Positions 26,501-36,560 of a DNA stretch of 64,000 nt are shown in pieces. The stretch comes from Lagopus muta (lineage: Eukaryota; Chordata; Aves; Galliformes; Phasianidae), in contig NC_064437.1 in NCBI RefSeq assembly GCF_023343835.1, forward strand, positions 11,063,001-11,127,000. The letters are read 5' to 3'. The notes under the pieces are model-generated. The model saw only the letters and a program-made list of their open reading frames with translations, had not been told where the DNA came from and did no database searches. The stretch's first letter is position 1. Every line of letters begins with the position of its first letter. The position numbers and the translations under genes were made by a program.

Positions 26501-29500
26501 ACACCTTTCTCTTCACTTATCCTGAAAACAGTCTCCACAATTTGATACCTCAAAGCCTCTTCCATCAACTCTTTGTTATCAGAAGAAAGTTATGACCAGG
26601 TTCCTTCCTTTTCAGCTGTTCTAGCCTTTACAAATAGAACATGCTCTTTGATGTCCTTTGTCAGATTTTACTGAAGGATTTTAAAAGATTTTCAGCTGCT
26701 AGGAGGAATTCTGAAGATTAGCAAAACCATGAATGATACTGTTCAAATTGGAACACCACCAAACTCCTGGATTAAATATGGGCTTCTGAGCTTGAGCTAT
26801 AGAGCTGGTTGGCTCTGTAGTAGTAGCATACTGGGGCATTGTTGCATAGTAAAACGAAGTTGTAAATCAGTGCCAGCTATCTTCTCTCAGGAATATTTAC
26901 CTCAATGTAAAATTTTGCTCATCCTGTGCAAGAAAATGTTTAAAATTAACACTGAAAATAACTGCTGCAATCACAAGGGATAACTACTGCTTCTCAGAGT
27001 ATTTCAGCTAGTGATAGAGAACAGTGATCACTTAGAAGTAACTGGATTAGAACTGATACACCAGATTTTTCATTCTAGACATGATGGTGTCATACAGATT
27101 CATCTTGCTTATCAACTTCCCGCATATTATTCTTGCAGATGCAAAGAAGTGGAATGTTTCAGGTTAAGGGGCTGAGTTTCTTTCAGCTTTCAGTGTTTCT
27201 TTGGCAAATGGACATTTGTTCTTTCATCCTATGCTCCATGATTGCAGTTACAATTTTAGCAACCATCCCAAACTGCTTTTGCCAATAGAAATGCTTATCT
27301 GAAGTTCATAGACAGTAATAAGTGCATGTATATTTTTACCCTATTGGAATCATTAGTAATTTCACCTTCTGGAAAATTAAATAGTAGTGGAATATTTTCT
27401 GGTCACATCATGCCACAGGCTGTATTGACAGTTACTCATTTTCTTTCTGCATTGCATCCTGTCCAAAGTAGCAGTACTAAGTATTTTCTGTTTCTCTAAT
27501 TTTAAAGACTGGAAGCTGTTTCCATGTTTTTGTGCTGGCACAAGTCAAATGTAGTTCACTGCCCTCAGTAGGAATACAAGCAAAGACATGGGGTATCCTA
27601 AACCAAGCCGCAGGTAGATATGATGCAAATTGATATGTATACTGCTTAGGAGGTTACAGGTATTGTGCTGCATCATATTAGGACAAAACACAGGAGGATA
27701 GTTTTCAGTAAAAGAAATGTACAAAACTGGAACAGTTGGCAAGGATTAAATCACATCCCCTTTTGATGAACACTTTAGGAGCAGTAGGGTATGCTAGAAT
27801 TTTGTCTTGGCTATGACTGATACTCAAGAGGATCCTGAGGATCATGGCCTTGATGATTGCAGGTGTCCAGATTGGCACAATATATAGGTGCAAAAATCCT
27901 CATAAAGGTGCCATTCCCAATCCCAGCCAGACTTCTGTTCCAAAACACAGATAGGCCTCTCAGAAGCACTGCAGAAGGAACAGTAGGCATAACTATTTGC
28001 CTTAAGTTATTGATACTGTTTACTTACTGTGATAAATAATGGTGTTTTCATCCTTATTTGAGACTGCTCTCAGCTTGCATTTATGAGAGTTAGGATGCTT
28101 TTCATATTCTTGTGTTCTCACCTACTGTGTGATCAAAATAGCTGCCTCTTTTGGCAAGTATACAACAGTGTGTGTGCCAGAAAAAGGTCTCCACCTTCTC
28201 TTTTCTGGCTTCTTTTCCATTTTTCTTCTTTTCCTTTCTCCCTGACAGTGAATTTCATTGCTGCCTCTGTGTTGTTGGTACACTTGTGTTTATGATGTCT
28301 TACTTCCTTATGTTGATTACAACTGAATTTGTAGTTCTGTTAGAAAATAAACTTTGCTTTATTTGTGGAAATGTTAGCTCAGCCCAGAGCTTAGGAAATT
28401 TTTAAGACTTGTGAGAAAATCCTTAGCTGTCCTTTCCTGTCTGCTCCCCACATAATTATTTTACAAAGATTGTCTTCTTTGCTTCAAATCTGTTAAAAAC
28501 AAAGTAGTGCAGGAAGCAACAGGCTTTGATAACAGGGAAAGAATACCAGTTTCTATAGGTCTGAACCTATTTATAAATGGCACAGCAGCCTTCAGAATGT
28601 CTAAGACAGAATTTTAGATCCAAAACATGCTCCAGAAGTGCTCTGACACTGAAAAGTAGTGTTGCCTTTTTCCTGCTTTCCCAACAGAAGTTTTATTTCT
28701 TTCCTAAAATAGAGAATTCTGGAGGGAATGGTGTTAGCAAATAATAGCAATGTACATTCTATAGCATTTATTAATGAGTTTTCCTTTTCCATTACAAAGA
28801 TTCAAGATGTGCCTTCCTATTTTCTGACTGACTTCAGAATTGTGCCTATTCTTGCTATTCTGATCTTCTCAGGATTCATCATTCTTATCCTGGTCACTCC
28901 TCATATGTTCATTTAGTCCACCCGATGTCATATGGATTACTGCTTTATCTCAGAACATGTCTTGCAGTCTAGCATGCTCTCCATGAAAAACCGTGAGGAG
29001 CTGTTTAACAACTTCATAAAACACGTGGAGAAAGGGAGGGAAGAATTAATATATAAAAGAAAAATCTTTTTAAAGATGCAGATAGCCAGAGAAATAATTC
29101 ATTCATCTTTTTAATACAGGATAAGCATCATTTCTCAGAATACAAGGAAAGCTGACTGCAAAAAAGTGACCTTTTTATTACAGGAAGCAGGCAAGAATTC
29201 CTAAAAGGGCCAGCACTGCGTATTTTTGGTACTTTCATGTAGGTGGTCATTTCGGTAGTCAAAAAGATTTTTCTGCACAGCTGAGAAATTTTTCTATTTA
29301 TTAAGAAACAACTTGTGGTTGGCAAACAAAAGCACTGAGTCTGTTTGTATTTCTTAACCGCTCTGGTCCGAGTTTAAAAGCCATTGCAGGTTCTGGGGTT
29401 TGATATTTTACATTTGTTTCATCAACTCATCACTAATACGTACAGCCTTAAAGCCAAACTGTCTGTAGAAAACAGGTTTGTGTCTGAGCACCATGCAACA

Positions 29501-32500
29501 TACATTGAGCAACGTACATTGTGAACTCCAGAAGCTGTTGTGCAGCACAGAGCATCGAGACACAAGCTGTCATTGTGGGCTTTAGAGTTTTGAAGACATA
29601 TTGACGAGGGAAACAAGAACAGCTGTGGGAGAAAGTTATCACTTCCACTTTCCTGAAGATATTCATAATGTAATTATTCTGTGTTTTCAGTGTCTTTACA
29701 ACTTTCTTAGTTTGCTTTCTTTGAACCGCATGGAGACTCATCAGATCTAACTAGTGAAAATCAGAGCAGGTGCAAGTTTATGAATTAAACTTTTACAAAT
29801 CAAAACCTGAAGCTGTAGATTTCAGATTTTAAAAGGCATGAAATTACAGCCCTATTAATAGCACAGTGCCCCACTTTGCTTTACGAACTCAGTGTTGCCC
29901 CCTCTTTTCTTATGTTATTTTTTTTTTAAAGCAGCTACAGAAAAGGATACAACTTTATTTGAAGATCAGGAAAACTTTGGCAAGTTCTTTAAATGAATGT
30001 TACTTTTTTTTTCCCCCCCCAGCTTACGGAGCATAGAGAAGTTCGTAATACCTATGGGCTAGATTCCCTTTGCCATTGCCCACTGTATGAAGAAGCAATG
30101 CACTTAGCAGAAGAAGGCAAAGTTTATTCACGAGTATTAAGGTATTAATGTATTGATTTGTCTACTTAACAATCTGCAAGAAAAGAAAACAATATAGTTA
30201 AATATTCTGTGCAGAATACAGGATTCTCATACAGGGTATTTTGTAGTTGAATTTTCTTGTGCTTCTTTATTTGATGGTTTTGATTATTATTATTATTTTT
30301 TTATTATTATTATTTTTCATAGGACTGAAATGTTTGAATGTCTTGGGGACAGCGACTTCCTTGCTAAGCTTCATTGTATTCGACAAGCTTTCCAGGTAAG
30401 CAGAAAGCAAAGTCATCTGCCTTCTTAAACCTAAGGCACATGACATGGAAGTGCCACTATCTGTGCAGTACTCATGCAAATGTTTTAATAACATATCCCA
30501 TAATTAAGCATATTCTTAATTATTGCTATAATTTCTACATTTCTGTAATTCTAAAATGGGGCATCCCAATCTTATGATGAACAAAATTTGGAATATTTGC
30601 ACCAAAGACTGAAGAAAACTTTATTAAATTTGATCGAAATAATTAAAGATCACTTGCTATAATCTGTGAATGAATATGTCCATGTTTTCTAAAACCTTTT
30701 CTAGATAATTCTTTCAGAAACAGCAAACAGAATATTTCTTGCTGAAAGTGGAAGAAAAATTTTATCTGCCCTAATTGTGAGAGCACGAAAGGTAAAAGCC
30801 TTTTTTTTGACTGATGTTTCACTGCTAAAGTAACTTCTACCATAATTCATTTTATAATGTAAATAAACCATCTCTTGTGTTAGGTTTGCTTGACATTCTT
30901 TGCTTTTACTTTGCAGAATCCAAAGAAATTTGAAGATGTCTTTGATGAAATGATATATTTCTTGGAACAAACGGATCACTGGGATAATACTGAAATGGAA
31001 CTTGCTGCTAGAGGAGTGAGTGTGACTTTCTGAAGTGTTTTTACCCTCAATTATGCCAACTGTAGCAGCCAAAAATAATTCTTTTCAGTTCAGAATTGTG
31101 GGAAAGTCAACTCTGTCATGCCTAACAATCCTGACTTAGAGAAATGGCATCCACCAGTGTACTTTAGTACCAGAAAGCATTTACATTTTGTTCTGCTTCT
31201 CTTTACATCTGTATGTTAAAACAGTTAGAATATGATGCATGTTGAATTCCACTGCTGAAAGCGAAACTAAGTTACTTAGACCATGTTCTGGTTTAATATA
31301 GGTAAAAAACTTGAATTTTTATGATGTTGTTCTGGACTTCATATTGATGGATTCATTTGAAGATTTAGAAAATCCACCAATATCTATACAGAATGTAGTA
31401 AACAACCGCTGGCTGAATTCCTCTTTTAAAGAAACAGTAAGTATTTGTTATTTTCATAATCCTGGTATTGTGGTATATCAGTATAAGTAGATGCTATGGT
31501 GAATATAACATCGGTGTGAGCATTCTGATATAAAATTCTGTATATCCTGAAATTATTCTTCTGGTGATCTGTGCTTTATGTTATTAGAGTGGATTCTCAA
31601 GAATGAGAATAAATCCATCAGCTCCATAATAAAGACTATGTATATCATCTTGATAAAAGCATTTAATTTTGAAATAAAGAATCTATGTGCTCCTTCAGTG
31701 TAAAGACTAATTCAGCTTCCACTACAATTATATGTACTGAATGTATACCTGAAGTATCTTCAGCAGAAAAAAAAAAATGTTTTATCACTATCTTTTTTTT
31801 TGTAATCATAGTTTAAAAGCTACCACTCTGCCAAAAATATGTCAGATGGTTGAGTATATTGGGGAAAATACTTTAGCCTGACCTGCAAAAATATGTTTGT
31901 TCTAAGTAAAATTTTACAAGGGAATTTTCTGTTAGCCCCATCTTAGATATTAGATCCAGATTTTGGTACATAAACCAGAGTGCTAGCAGTAAGGCATGAA
32001 CATCCAGGTACAAGTAAATGAACACAATGCCATCCCACACACACACATATTGTAAGTATGCAATAACAGCATTTTGAGAATAGTGAATTATCTTCAAGTA
32101 CGCATGGAGAATCAGATGGGGATAGAATTCTGTTAGAAGCTATGAGGGGGGAAAAAGAGGAGTTCTGATATGGGTATATTGTATTATACACAGCCATATT
32201 TGGACAAAACTACTTCGCTGAATCTGAAGCTATTGCAGGAATGTTTTTGCTAAAAGTAAAAAGGACATTACGATGTGTTCACATGCTATTTAGTATCTAA
32301 AATAGCTGCTGATGTCTGAGCACACTTTCTGGTATATAATGGACTGACCCTCAGTTAAACTGAGTAGATGTTGCTAACTGTTTGACTGTATAAAAAAAAA
32401 AAAACAAAAAACAAAAAACAGTCAGGAGTGCCAAATCACATTTTAATTAATCTAAGGAAAGTGTAACAAAGCAAGATTTCAAAATATGAACAAATATGAA

Positions 32501-34680
32501 CACTTTGTAAAATCAGTTGTTGGCATCAGCTGATATTTTATACTTGAAAATTTCGTGTTCTCACAAAATTGAAACTAGAAGGACATTTAGAAATATAACA
32601 TCTGCACATCAGTGCTTTTTAGATGAAAATTTTTATAATTGTTGTTTTATAATGTTTTATAATGGTAATGGACACTTTAAATTTTTTATTTTTATTTTTT
32701 ATTTTTTTACATCTAGGCTGTGGCTTCGAGCTGTTGGTCAGTACTGAAGCAGAAAAGACAGCAAATGAAGGTAAGTTGCTTTGCAAATTATATGTACCAA
32801 AGCTACTCCAAAGAACACGAAGTTCTGCCTTGTTTTGGAAAAAATAATTACAGATCAACCCTTACTCCTGTAGACATATTAGTTTCAACAAGTCTGTCGT
32901 TTGAAGAAGTTTAGCTTGTGGGGTTTTGATACGAGTTTTTTTAGCAAAAAGTCTTACCTGAAAAATTCTCAAACCAGTTTAGGCCAAAAAAGAGTTGAGA
33001 GTAGAATCTGTGATTTCTGGGTCCACACGTGTGTTTCAGATTTTTGCAGACCAAGGTCACTAATTAGGGACATTCTCAACCCTGTGTCCCTGCACCGTCT
33101 CCAAAGCTAACTGTAAGTCAGTCCCATTTCTTTACTTACCTGAAGTTGCCCTCAAGGACTGCTGGATCTGTGCTGCAGCCTCCCTCAGCCTTTGGCATCC
33201 TGGCTTTCATGGAACAAACTGCAGATTGTGAAGCAGTACTCCTCTGTGACAGCAGCTCCACTTTTTGTTTGCTTTTAGGGGTTTTTATGAGACCTGAAGG
33301 CAAATGCCTCCATCTCTAATATTCCGTTCATAAGCGAAGTTGAGCTTTTCTGCTGGACAGCCGTAGCCATTGGAAGTGATTTTGCATACTGCAGCTGAGG
33401 AAGCCCAACTTTAGTGATTCCAAACTGCGTGCCTGAACAAAAAGGATGGAAAAGAAAATCAGGAAACAATTAAACTGTTGTATTTGAGCGTCTGTAGAGG
33501 AAGAGCCTAATATTAGCAAAGCTTTTAACATTGTGGAGAAGGGGATAACTGGGTATTTAGATCTGTACTTGATTCCTACTTTCCAATAGCAGAAGTTAAC
33601 TTTTAGAATGGAATTGTAAGGAGGCGTTTTAATTTCTAGACGGCTTCAAATGCAATTTCTTACTTTTTACAAGATTCAGCCAGGATCTCAAACAGGAGTA
33701 ACTGAATAAAGTTATCTGATCTGTCAGGTGGGAGAATCGGAGTAGGTTGGTCGTGAACTTATTTGCCTTATTCCTAATAATGCAAAGTACCAGAGAAGTT
33801 TAAAACAAACAAGCTTACAAACAAAACCAACACCACTTTTCTAAAACAAGAGTTGCTTGGTAAAGTTACCAGGTTGCCACAACTCTGCAGTGGTGGGTTT
33901 TTTAGGCTTTTTTAAACACAGTTTTATGTAATAAGGTTTTATTTTAAATGTACTGTGTAACTCTCCAATTTTTACATCCCCAGGTACCTGATGGATTTTT
34001 TGCTCATTTCTATGCTATATGTGAACATATCAGCCCTGTTTTGGCATGGGGTTTTTTGGGTCCTAGAAATTCCCTTTATGACTTATGCTGCTTCTTCAAG
34101 GTTTGTTCCTTCTTCTTCATTACCACTTATCTTAATTAAAAAAAAAAAAAATCCTGTGGAAGAAAAGAAATGAGGATCTTGCTTACAGGCACACATTTGT
34201 ATTTTCCTAAAATTAAAGCAAACAGTAAAAATGGTGGAAATATTTACTATCATATTGACTAAGCTTTTTAGGCCTAGAACTGTTCTATGAAGTATATTTT
34301 AGTGCACTTATATCTCTGCACTGGAAGAATACATAAATGGATGGTTTTGTGAAATGTGTGCAAGAAATAGGCAACATTGCATGCTTTTTCCTTTTTCTTC
34401 TTGTAAATAAACACACATTTTTCCTTTCCCCGCCCCCCCCCCCCCCCCCCCCCCCAACTAGGATCAAGTGCTTTTCTTCCTCAAAGACATCTTTGACTTT
34501 GAGAAGGTGCGATACTCAACTATGGAGAGTTTGGCTGAAGACCTCATGCAATTATTAATCCGACGCACTGAACTTTTGATGGCCTATCTTGGAGCAGATT
34601 CATTGAAACATGCCAGTGCTTGTGTAAGTGGTCATGGGCATGTGATGACCAGTGGGCTCTTAGAAGCAAAGGCTCAGTAA
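2497..34680 (+). CDS. MIGA1: MIGA1, mitoguardin 1 (FAM73A), 15 coding exons spliced
   Basis: Mitoguardins are outer-mitochondrial-membrane proteins. They promote fusion through MitoPLD and, for MIGA2, tether mitochondria to ER via VAP and handle lipids. The exons are 2497-2595, 3897-4074, 4623-4759, 6078-6204, 6649-6785, 7491-7614, 25345-25445, 30023-30141, 30323-30395, 30705-30791, 30917-31015, 31302-31436, 32717-32770, 33984-34100 and 34462-34680. All have AG/GT borders and matching phases, for 1806 nt or 601 residues. Residues 43-58 form a membrane helix (LFTVTAVSAISVIFLA), followed by the basic stretch KRKRGRK. Residues 94-300 are a Ser- and Asp-rich linker with conserved blocks (GMELFEEALRRWEQALTFRN at about 181-200). 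Residues 295-301 (SFVSTAE) resemble a phospho-FFAT motif. Residues 302-601 are the conserved mitoguardin C-terminal domain. Near-identity to human MIGA1 runs throughout. The start is in a good context (GAGCCATGT), with an in-frame stop just upstream. Confidence 0.96.
2596..3896 (+). other. MIGA1 intron between coding exons 1 and 2
   Basis: A 1301-nt AT-rich intron with a GTAATG donor and a TTTTCAG acceptor. I see no repeat, RNA gene or other coding sequence in it. Confidence 0.8.
3897..4074 (+). CDS. MIGA1: MIGA1 coding exon 2, transmembrane segment (residues 34-92)
   Basis: Encodes the membrane anchor. INLSPGLKK precedes the hydrophobic stretch LFTVTAVSAISVIFLA, which is followed by HHFKRKRGRK. 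A short hydrophobic helix flanked by basic residues is the usual outer-membrane signal anchor. The exon ends in phase 1 at AAAG followed by GTACAC. This block is among the most conserved parts of mitoguardins, and the core AVSAISVIFLAHHFKR is identical to human as I recall it. Confidence 0.95.
4623..4759 (+). CDS. MIGA1: MIGA1 coding exon 3 (residues 93-138)
   Basis: Begins in phase 1 after TCTAATAG and reads GSSCSSSRQNLTLSLSSAKE..., ending SGSVQSLVS in phase 0 before GTAAGT. It is a Ser-rich cytosolic linker, with SSSRQNLTLSLSS identical to human from memory. Confidence 0.94.
4760..6077 (+). other. MIGA1 intron between coding exons 3 and 4
   Basis: A 1318-nt intron with GTAAGT donor and TTTTCAG acceptor. 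A short TA/CA-rich stretch (about 5138-5180) is the only notable structure. No exon or mobile element is recognised. Confidence 0.75.
6078..6204 (+). CDS. MIGA1: MIGA1 coding exon 4 (residues 139-180)
   Basis: Reads VQSATSCHSCACANSNSWDK..., then ADEEDIKLVNIPVTTPENLY, ending LM plus one base (phase 1) before GTAGGT. CHSCAC and DIKLVNIPVTTPENLYLMG are hallmark conserved blocks of the family. Confidence 0.95.
6649..6785 (+). CDS. MIGA1: MIGA1 coding exon 5 (residues 181-226)
   Basis: Follows TCCTATAG in phase 1 and reads GMELFEEALRRWEQALTFRN..., then GAGDAIAEESVE, ending in phase 0 before GTGAGT. It is an amphipathic helical block in the cytosolic linker and is highly conserved. Confidence 0.95.
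6786..7490 (+). other. MIGA1 intron between coding exons 5 and 6
   Basis: A 705-nt AT-rich intron with GTGAGT donor and TTCTTGCAG acceptor. Nothing else is recognised in it. Confidence 0.75.
7491..7614 (+). CDS. MIGA1: MIGA1 coding exon 6 (residues 227-267)
   Basis: Reads DIISAEFIHKLESLLQRAYR, then LQEEFEATLGTSDPASLAND, ending in phase 1 before GTGAGT. It is predicted helical and conserved. Its donor opens the 17.7-kb intron. Confidence 0.95.
15725..15790. repeat. AT-rich TTA/TTAA simple repeat
   Basis: An (ATT)n run passes into alternating AATTAAATTAATTAAAT units with almost no G or C. It is an intronic low-complexity repeat. Confidence 0.75.
20687..20835 (-). mobile_element. CR1 LINE fragment, 3' end
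   Basis: The plus strand shows TTATAGAACCATTAAGTTTG, GAAAAGACCACTGCGAACAT and CCAGTCCAACCATCAACCC. It continues with CTTGAACACTGCCAGG and GGTGACTGCACC. These are degraded versions of the antisense CR1 3' end, so the element lies on the minus strand. It is heavily 5'-truncated and inside the large MIGA1 intron. Confidence 0.85.
25345..25445 (+). CDS. MIGA1: MIGA1 coding exon 7, FFAT-like motif (residues 268-301)
   Basis: Follows TTTTAAAG in phase 1. It reads DKNTDITVKDNTDDFCLRDT, then LSIASTDSFVSTAE, ending in phase 0 before GTAAGA. LRDTLSIASTDSF is conserved with human. SFVSTAE fits a phospho-FFAT pattern, in which Ser replaces Asp at the fourth position and acidic or Ser/Thr residues lie upstream. 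FFAT motifs bind VAPA/VAPB on the ER. That role is established for mitoguardin 2 and only inferred here. Confidence 0.94.
25446..30022 (+). other. MIGA1 intron between coding exons 7 and 8
   Basis: A 4577-nt intron with GTAAGA donor and a T-run/C8/AG acceptor. Early in it is a T11 run joined to a G14 run (25686-25710). No mobile element, RNA gene or exon is recognised elsewhere. Confidence 0.7.
25686..25730. repeat. Homopolymer junction, T11 then G14 and purine tail
   Basis: About eleven T residues (25686-25696) are followed by fourteen G residues (25697-25710) and then an AGGAGGGGAGGAGGAAG purine stretch. The G side could form a G-quadruplex in DNA or in nascent MIGA1 RNA. Confidence 0.85.
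30023..30141 (+). CDS. MIGA1: MIGA1 coding exon 8 (residues 302-341)
   Basis: Follows a run of T residues and eight C residues ending in AG. It reads LTEHREVRNTYGLDSLCHCP, then LYEEAMHLAEEGKVYSRVL, ending in phase 2 before GTATTA. It opens the conserved C-terminal domain. Confidence 0.95.
30279..30320. repeat. (TTA)n microsatellite next to a splice acceptor
   Basis: Two arrays of TTA/ATT triplets separated by a short T run fill the last 40 or so bases of a 181-nt intron, directly before TTTTTCATAG and coding exon 9. Confidence 0.9.
30323..30395 (+). CDS. MIGA1: MIGA1 coding exon 9 (residues 341-365)
   Basis: A 73-nt exon following TTTTTCATAG. It completes an Arg codon (AG|G), reads TEMFECLGDSDFLAKLHCIR and ends QAFQ in phase 0 before GTAAGC. 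It is nearly identical to human. Confidence 0.95.
30705..30791 (+). CDS. MIGA1: MIGA1 coding exon 10 (residues 366-394)
   Basis: An 87-nt, phase 0-0 exon. It reads IILSETANRIFLAESGRKIL, then SALIVRARK, between CTTTTCTAG and GTAAAA. It lies in the conserved C-terminal domain. Confidence 0.95.
30917..31015 (+). CDS. MIGA1: MIGA1 coding exon 11 (residues 395-427)
   Basis: A 99-nt, phase 0-0 exon after an intron of only 125 nt. It reads NPKKFEDVFDEMIYFLEQTD, then HWDNTEMELAARG, between TTTGCAG and GTGAGT. Confidence 0.95.
31302..31436 (+). CDS. MIGA1: MIGA1 coding exon 12 (residues 428-472)
   Basis: A 135-nt, phase 0-0 exon following TTAATATAG. It reads VKNLNFYDVVLDFILMDSFE, then DLENPPISIQNVVNNRWLNS, ending SFKET before GTAAGT. 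It is strongly conserved, consistent with the lipid-binding helical C-terminal domain known for mitoguardins. Confidence 0.95.
31437..32716 (+). other. MIGA1 intron between coding exons 12 and 13
   Basis: A 1280-nt AT-rich intron. It has an A-rich tract near 32391-32420 and a T-rich TTTATTTTTATTTTTTATTT stretch before the ATCTAG acceptor. Nothing else is recognised. Confidence 0.75.
32717..32770 (+). CDS. MIGA1: MIGA1 coding exon 13 (residues 473-490)
   Basis: A small 54-nt, phase 0-0 exon. It reads AVASSCWSVLKQKRQQMK between TACATCTAG and GTAAGT. It could be skipped without a frameshift, but the sequence matches human closely, so it is probably constitutive. Confidence 0.94.
32771..33983 (+). 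other. MIGA1 intron between coding exons 13 and 14
   Basis: A 1213-nt intron with GTAAGT donor and CCCCAG acceptor. No repeat or exon is recognised. The short frames on both strands look like chance. Confidence 0.72.
33984..34100 (+). CDS. MIGA1: MIGA1 coding exon 14 (residues 491-529)
   Basis: A 117-nt, phase 0-0 exon. It reads VPDGFFAHFYAICEHISPVL, then AWGFLGPRNSLYDLCCFFK, ending before GTTTGT. It is an aromatic-rich, highly conserved part of the C-terminal domain. Confidence 0.95.
34433..34455 (+). repeat. C23 homopolymer serving as polypyrimidine tract
   Basis: Twenty-three consecutive C residues followed by AACTAG make up the acceptor region of the last MIGA1 intron. Upstream is TTTTTCCTTTCCCCG. 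Runs this long are prone to length change and to assembly or sequencing error. Confidence 0.9.
34462..34680 (+). CDS. MIGA1: MIGA1 coding exon 15, C-terminus (residues 530-601)
   Basis: Begins with DQVLFFLKDIFDFEKVRYST after the poly-C tract and AACTAG. It continues through LAEDLMQLLIRRTELLMAYL and ends GLLEAKAQ with TAA at 34678-34680. Human ends with nearly the same residues (GLLEAKVQ from memory), so the C-terminus is intact. Confidence 0.95.
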   Translation, partial: DQVLFFLKDIFDFEKVRYSTMESLAEDLMQLLIRRTELLMAYLGADSLKHASACVSGHGHVMTSGLLEAKAQ

Positions 34681-36560
34681 GCTTAAAACCCATGAGATAT
34701 GAGATGGAGTGCACTTTGATATGCTCCTTCCCACCTTTCTTTCCCACCCCAAAGCTTTCATTGCTGTTAATGAGCAAACATCTGACAATGTACCATGTTG
34801 CTAAGTAAGGAAAAGGACTCAGGGAGGATACACATCTACAAAAAGAACTGGTGAGCATACTGTTGTATATATCTAAATTAAATGTGCAGCTCAGCTGACA
34901 TCATGTTTATATTTAATGTATCCCAAAGCTTTTTTTCTGTAATATTTTGGTAAAGTTTATTTATGAAATACTGTACTTTTGCCACAGATAATTTGTAAGT
35001 GGAGCTGATGGATGTGTCTCATGTAAAGGCCTATAGTACAAAATGTTCACTACAGAGTCTCAAAGTCATGATGTGTCTAGGCCAAGGAGGTGTTTCAGTG
35101 GGGGTATATGCAGTTATACAGTCTCTGGTTCATGTGACACATGCAATAAAGGAATCACAGTCACAAAACTGAACATGTTGCCACTGCCCTGAAGTTACAT
35201 TTGTGTGGATGTAAGCAGTCGTTTTGTACTACAGTATAAGAGTGATGCAGGCACTATTTGGGCAGTAATGACTTCCAGTATGCATTTTTTTTTGCTTTAT
35301 TTTTTGCACAAAATCTAATAATCATGGAGGTGTTTGAATGAGACCACTTTTTATATCCAAACAGCTATGCTAGTTTCACCAATATTTTTTTTCTTTTTTA
35401 AAACTGCAAAGACTTTAAATGGTGGTGATGGATACAATTCTTAGTTCTTATGTAGCATTTCAAAATACGTTTTTAAATCATGATAATTTTTTAATCGTGA
35501 AACAGAATCGAGGGCAGTGTTTTGTAATTAAAAGCATTTACGTCTTCCTGCCTTCCTTGTAAGGAGGTCAATTATCTATGTGGGAGGAAATGTGGTGATT
35601 TTTGGCCATAAAGGTTAACATGCAAAAGCGTGGTGGCTCAGGATATGGAAACCTTAACATTGGTTAGGAGGCAATACAGTAATGAGGCATGAGAAAACTT
35701 GCAGCAACATTTTGACTGTGTTAAAGCTGATAATGATCTATAATCTTGAATTCCTTTGAACTGAAACAGTGTTTTCTAGTTAGCTTTTAAACTACGTTGA
35801 TGTATTCTTGGCCACACAAAGCCAGCCTACAAGAATTCAGCCTGTGTTAAGTAAGTAATGAGACTAATTATAGACTAATTCTAAACATTCAGATATTCAG
35901 GAGCATGTTGTTGTGATGTAACATATGGAAGCAAACTTTGATTAGAAACATTTCAACTGCTGTTGCACAAATAACCCAAACTGATGGTACTTGAAGATGA
36001 GGGCCAGTGTCTTTCCATAGGTTTTACTGAAGCCAACTTTTTGTCGTGTTCATTTGATAAAGATGATGAAAAAGTATCATATGACTTGTGTGAAATGCCA
36101 ACTGATTATATTAAAAAAACAAAAAACAAAAAACAAAAAATACAAAAAAAAAAACACCCAAAACTATAATTCTATGTGTAATAAAATAAAAGTTCCAAAT
36201 GCTACTGTTGCACTGTTTCCACCATTCAGGTTGCTGAACTTGGTACTCTGCTGTACTTCTCTTTCTCAGTTGATAATATCTGCAATACCAGAATGTGAAG
36301 TTTGTGTCACCTTTCTCATTTATCTTAAGCATACTTATCTCCTCTCATTGTAGCGCTCAAAAATTCCTGTCTGATGACAGCTTTCTGCAGTCTGTCAGTG
36401 GGATTATATTGAACTATAAGGTGTCAAACTGGATTCAGAATCAGTAAGAGAGTAAATGGCATATTTCACACCAAATATACCACTTGGGCACTTGGTGTGT
36501 CACAGGAAGCTTAGTTTGTCTGGTCCAATAAAATGTTGAGAAAATGATACCTTAGCATTC
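34681..36560 (+). other. MIGA1: MIGA1 3' UTR and downstream DNA
   Basis: Non-coding sequence after the stop. The first canonical AATAAA is at 35145-35150, followed by a GT-rich TTTGTGTGGATGT at about 35201. Further AATAAA hexamers occur at 36185-36190 and 36527-36532, so longer 3' ends are possible. An A-rich low-complexity stretch lies at about 36112-36160. No coding sequence is supported. Confidence 0.65.
35145..35150 (+). terminator. MIGA1: Candidate MIGA1 poly(A) signal
   Basis: Canonical AATAAA 465 bases after the stop codon, with a GT-rich element downstream. It is the first canonical signal in the 3' flank. Use of later hexamers cannot be excluded. Confidence 0.5.
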
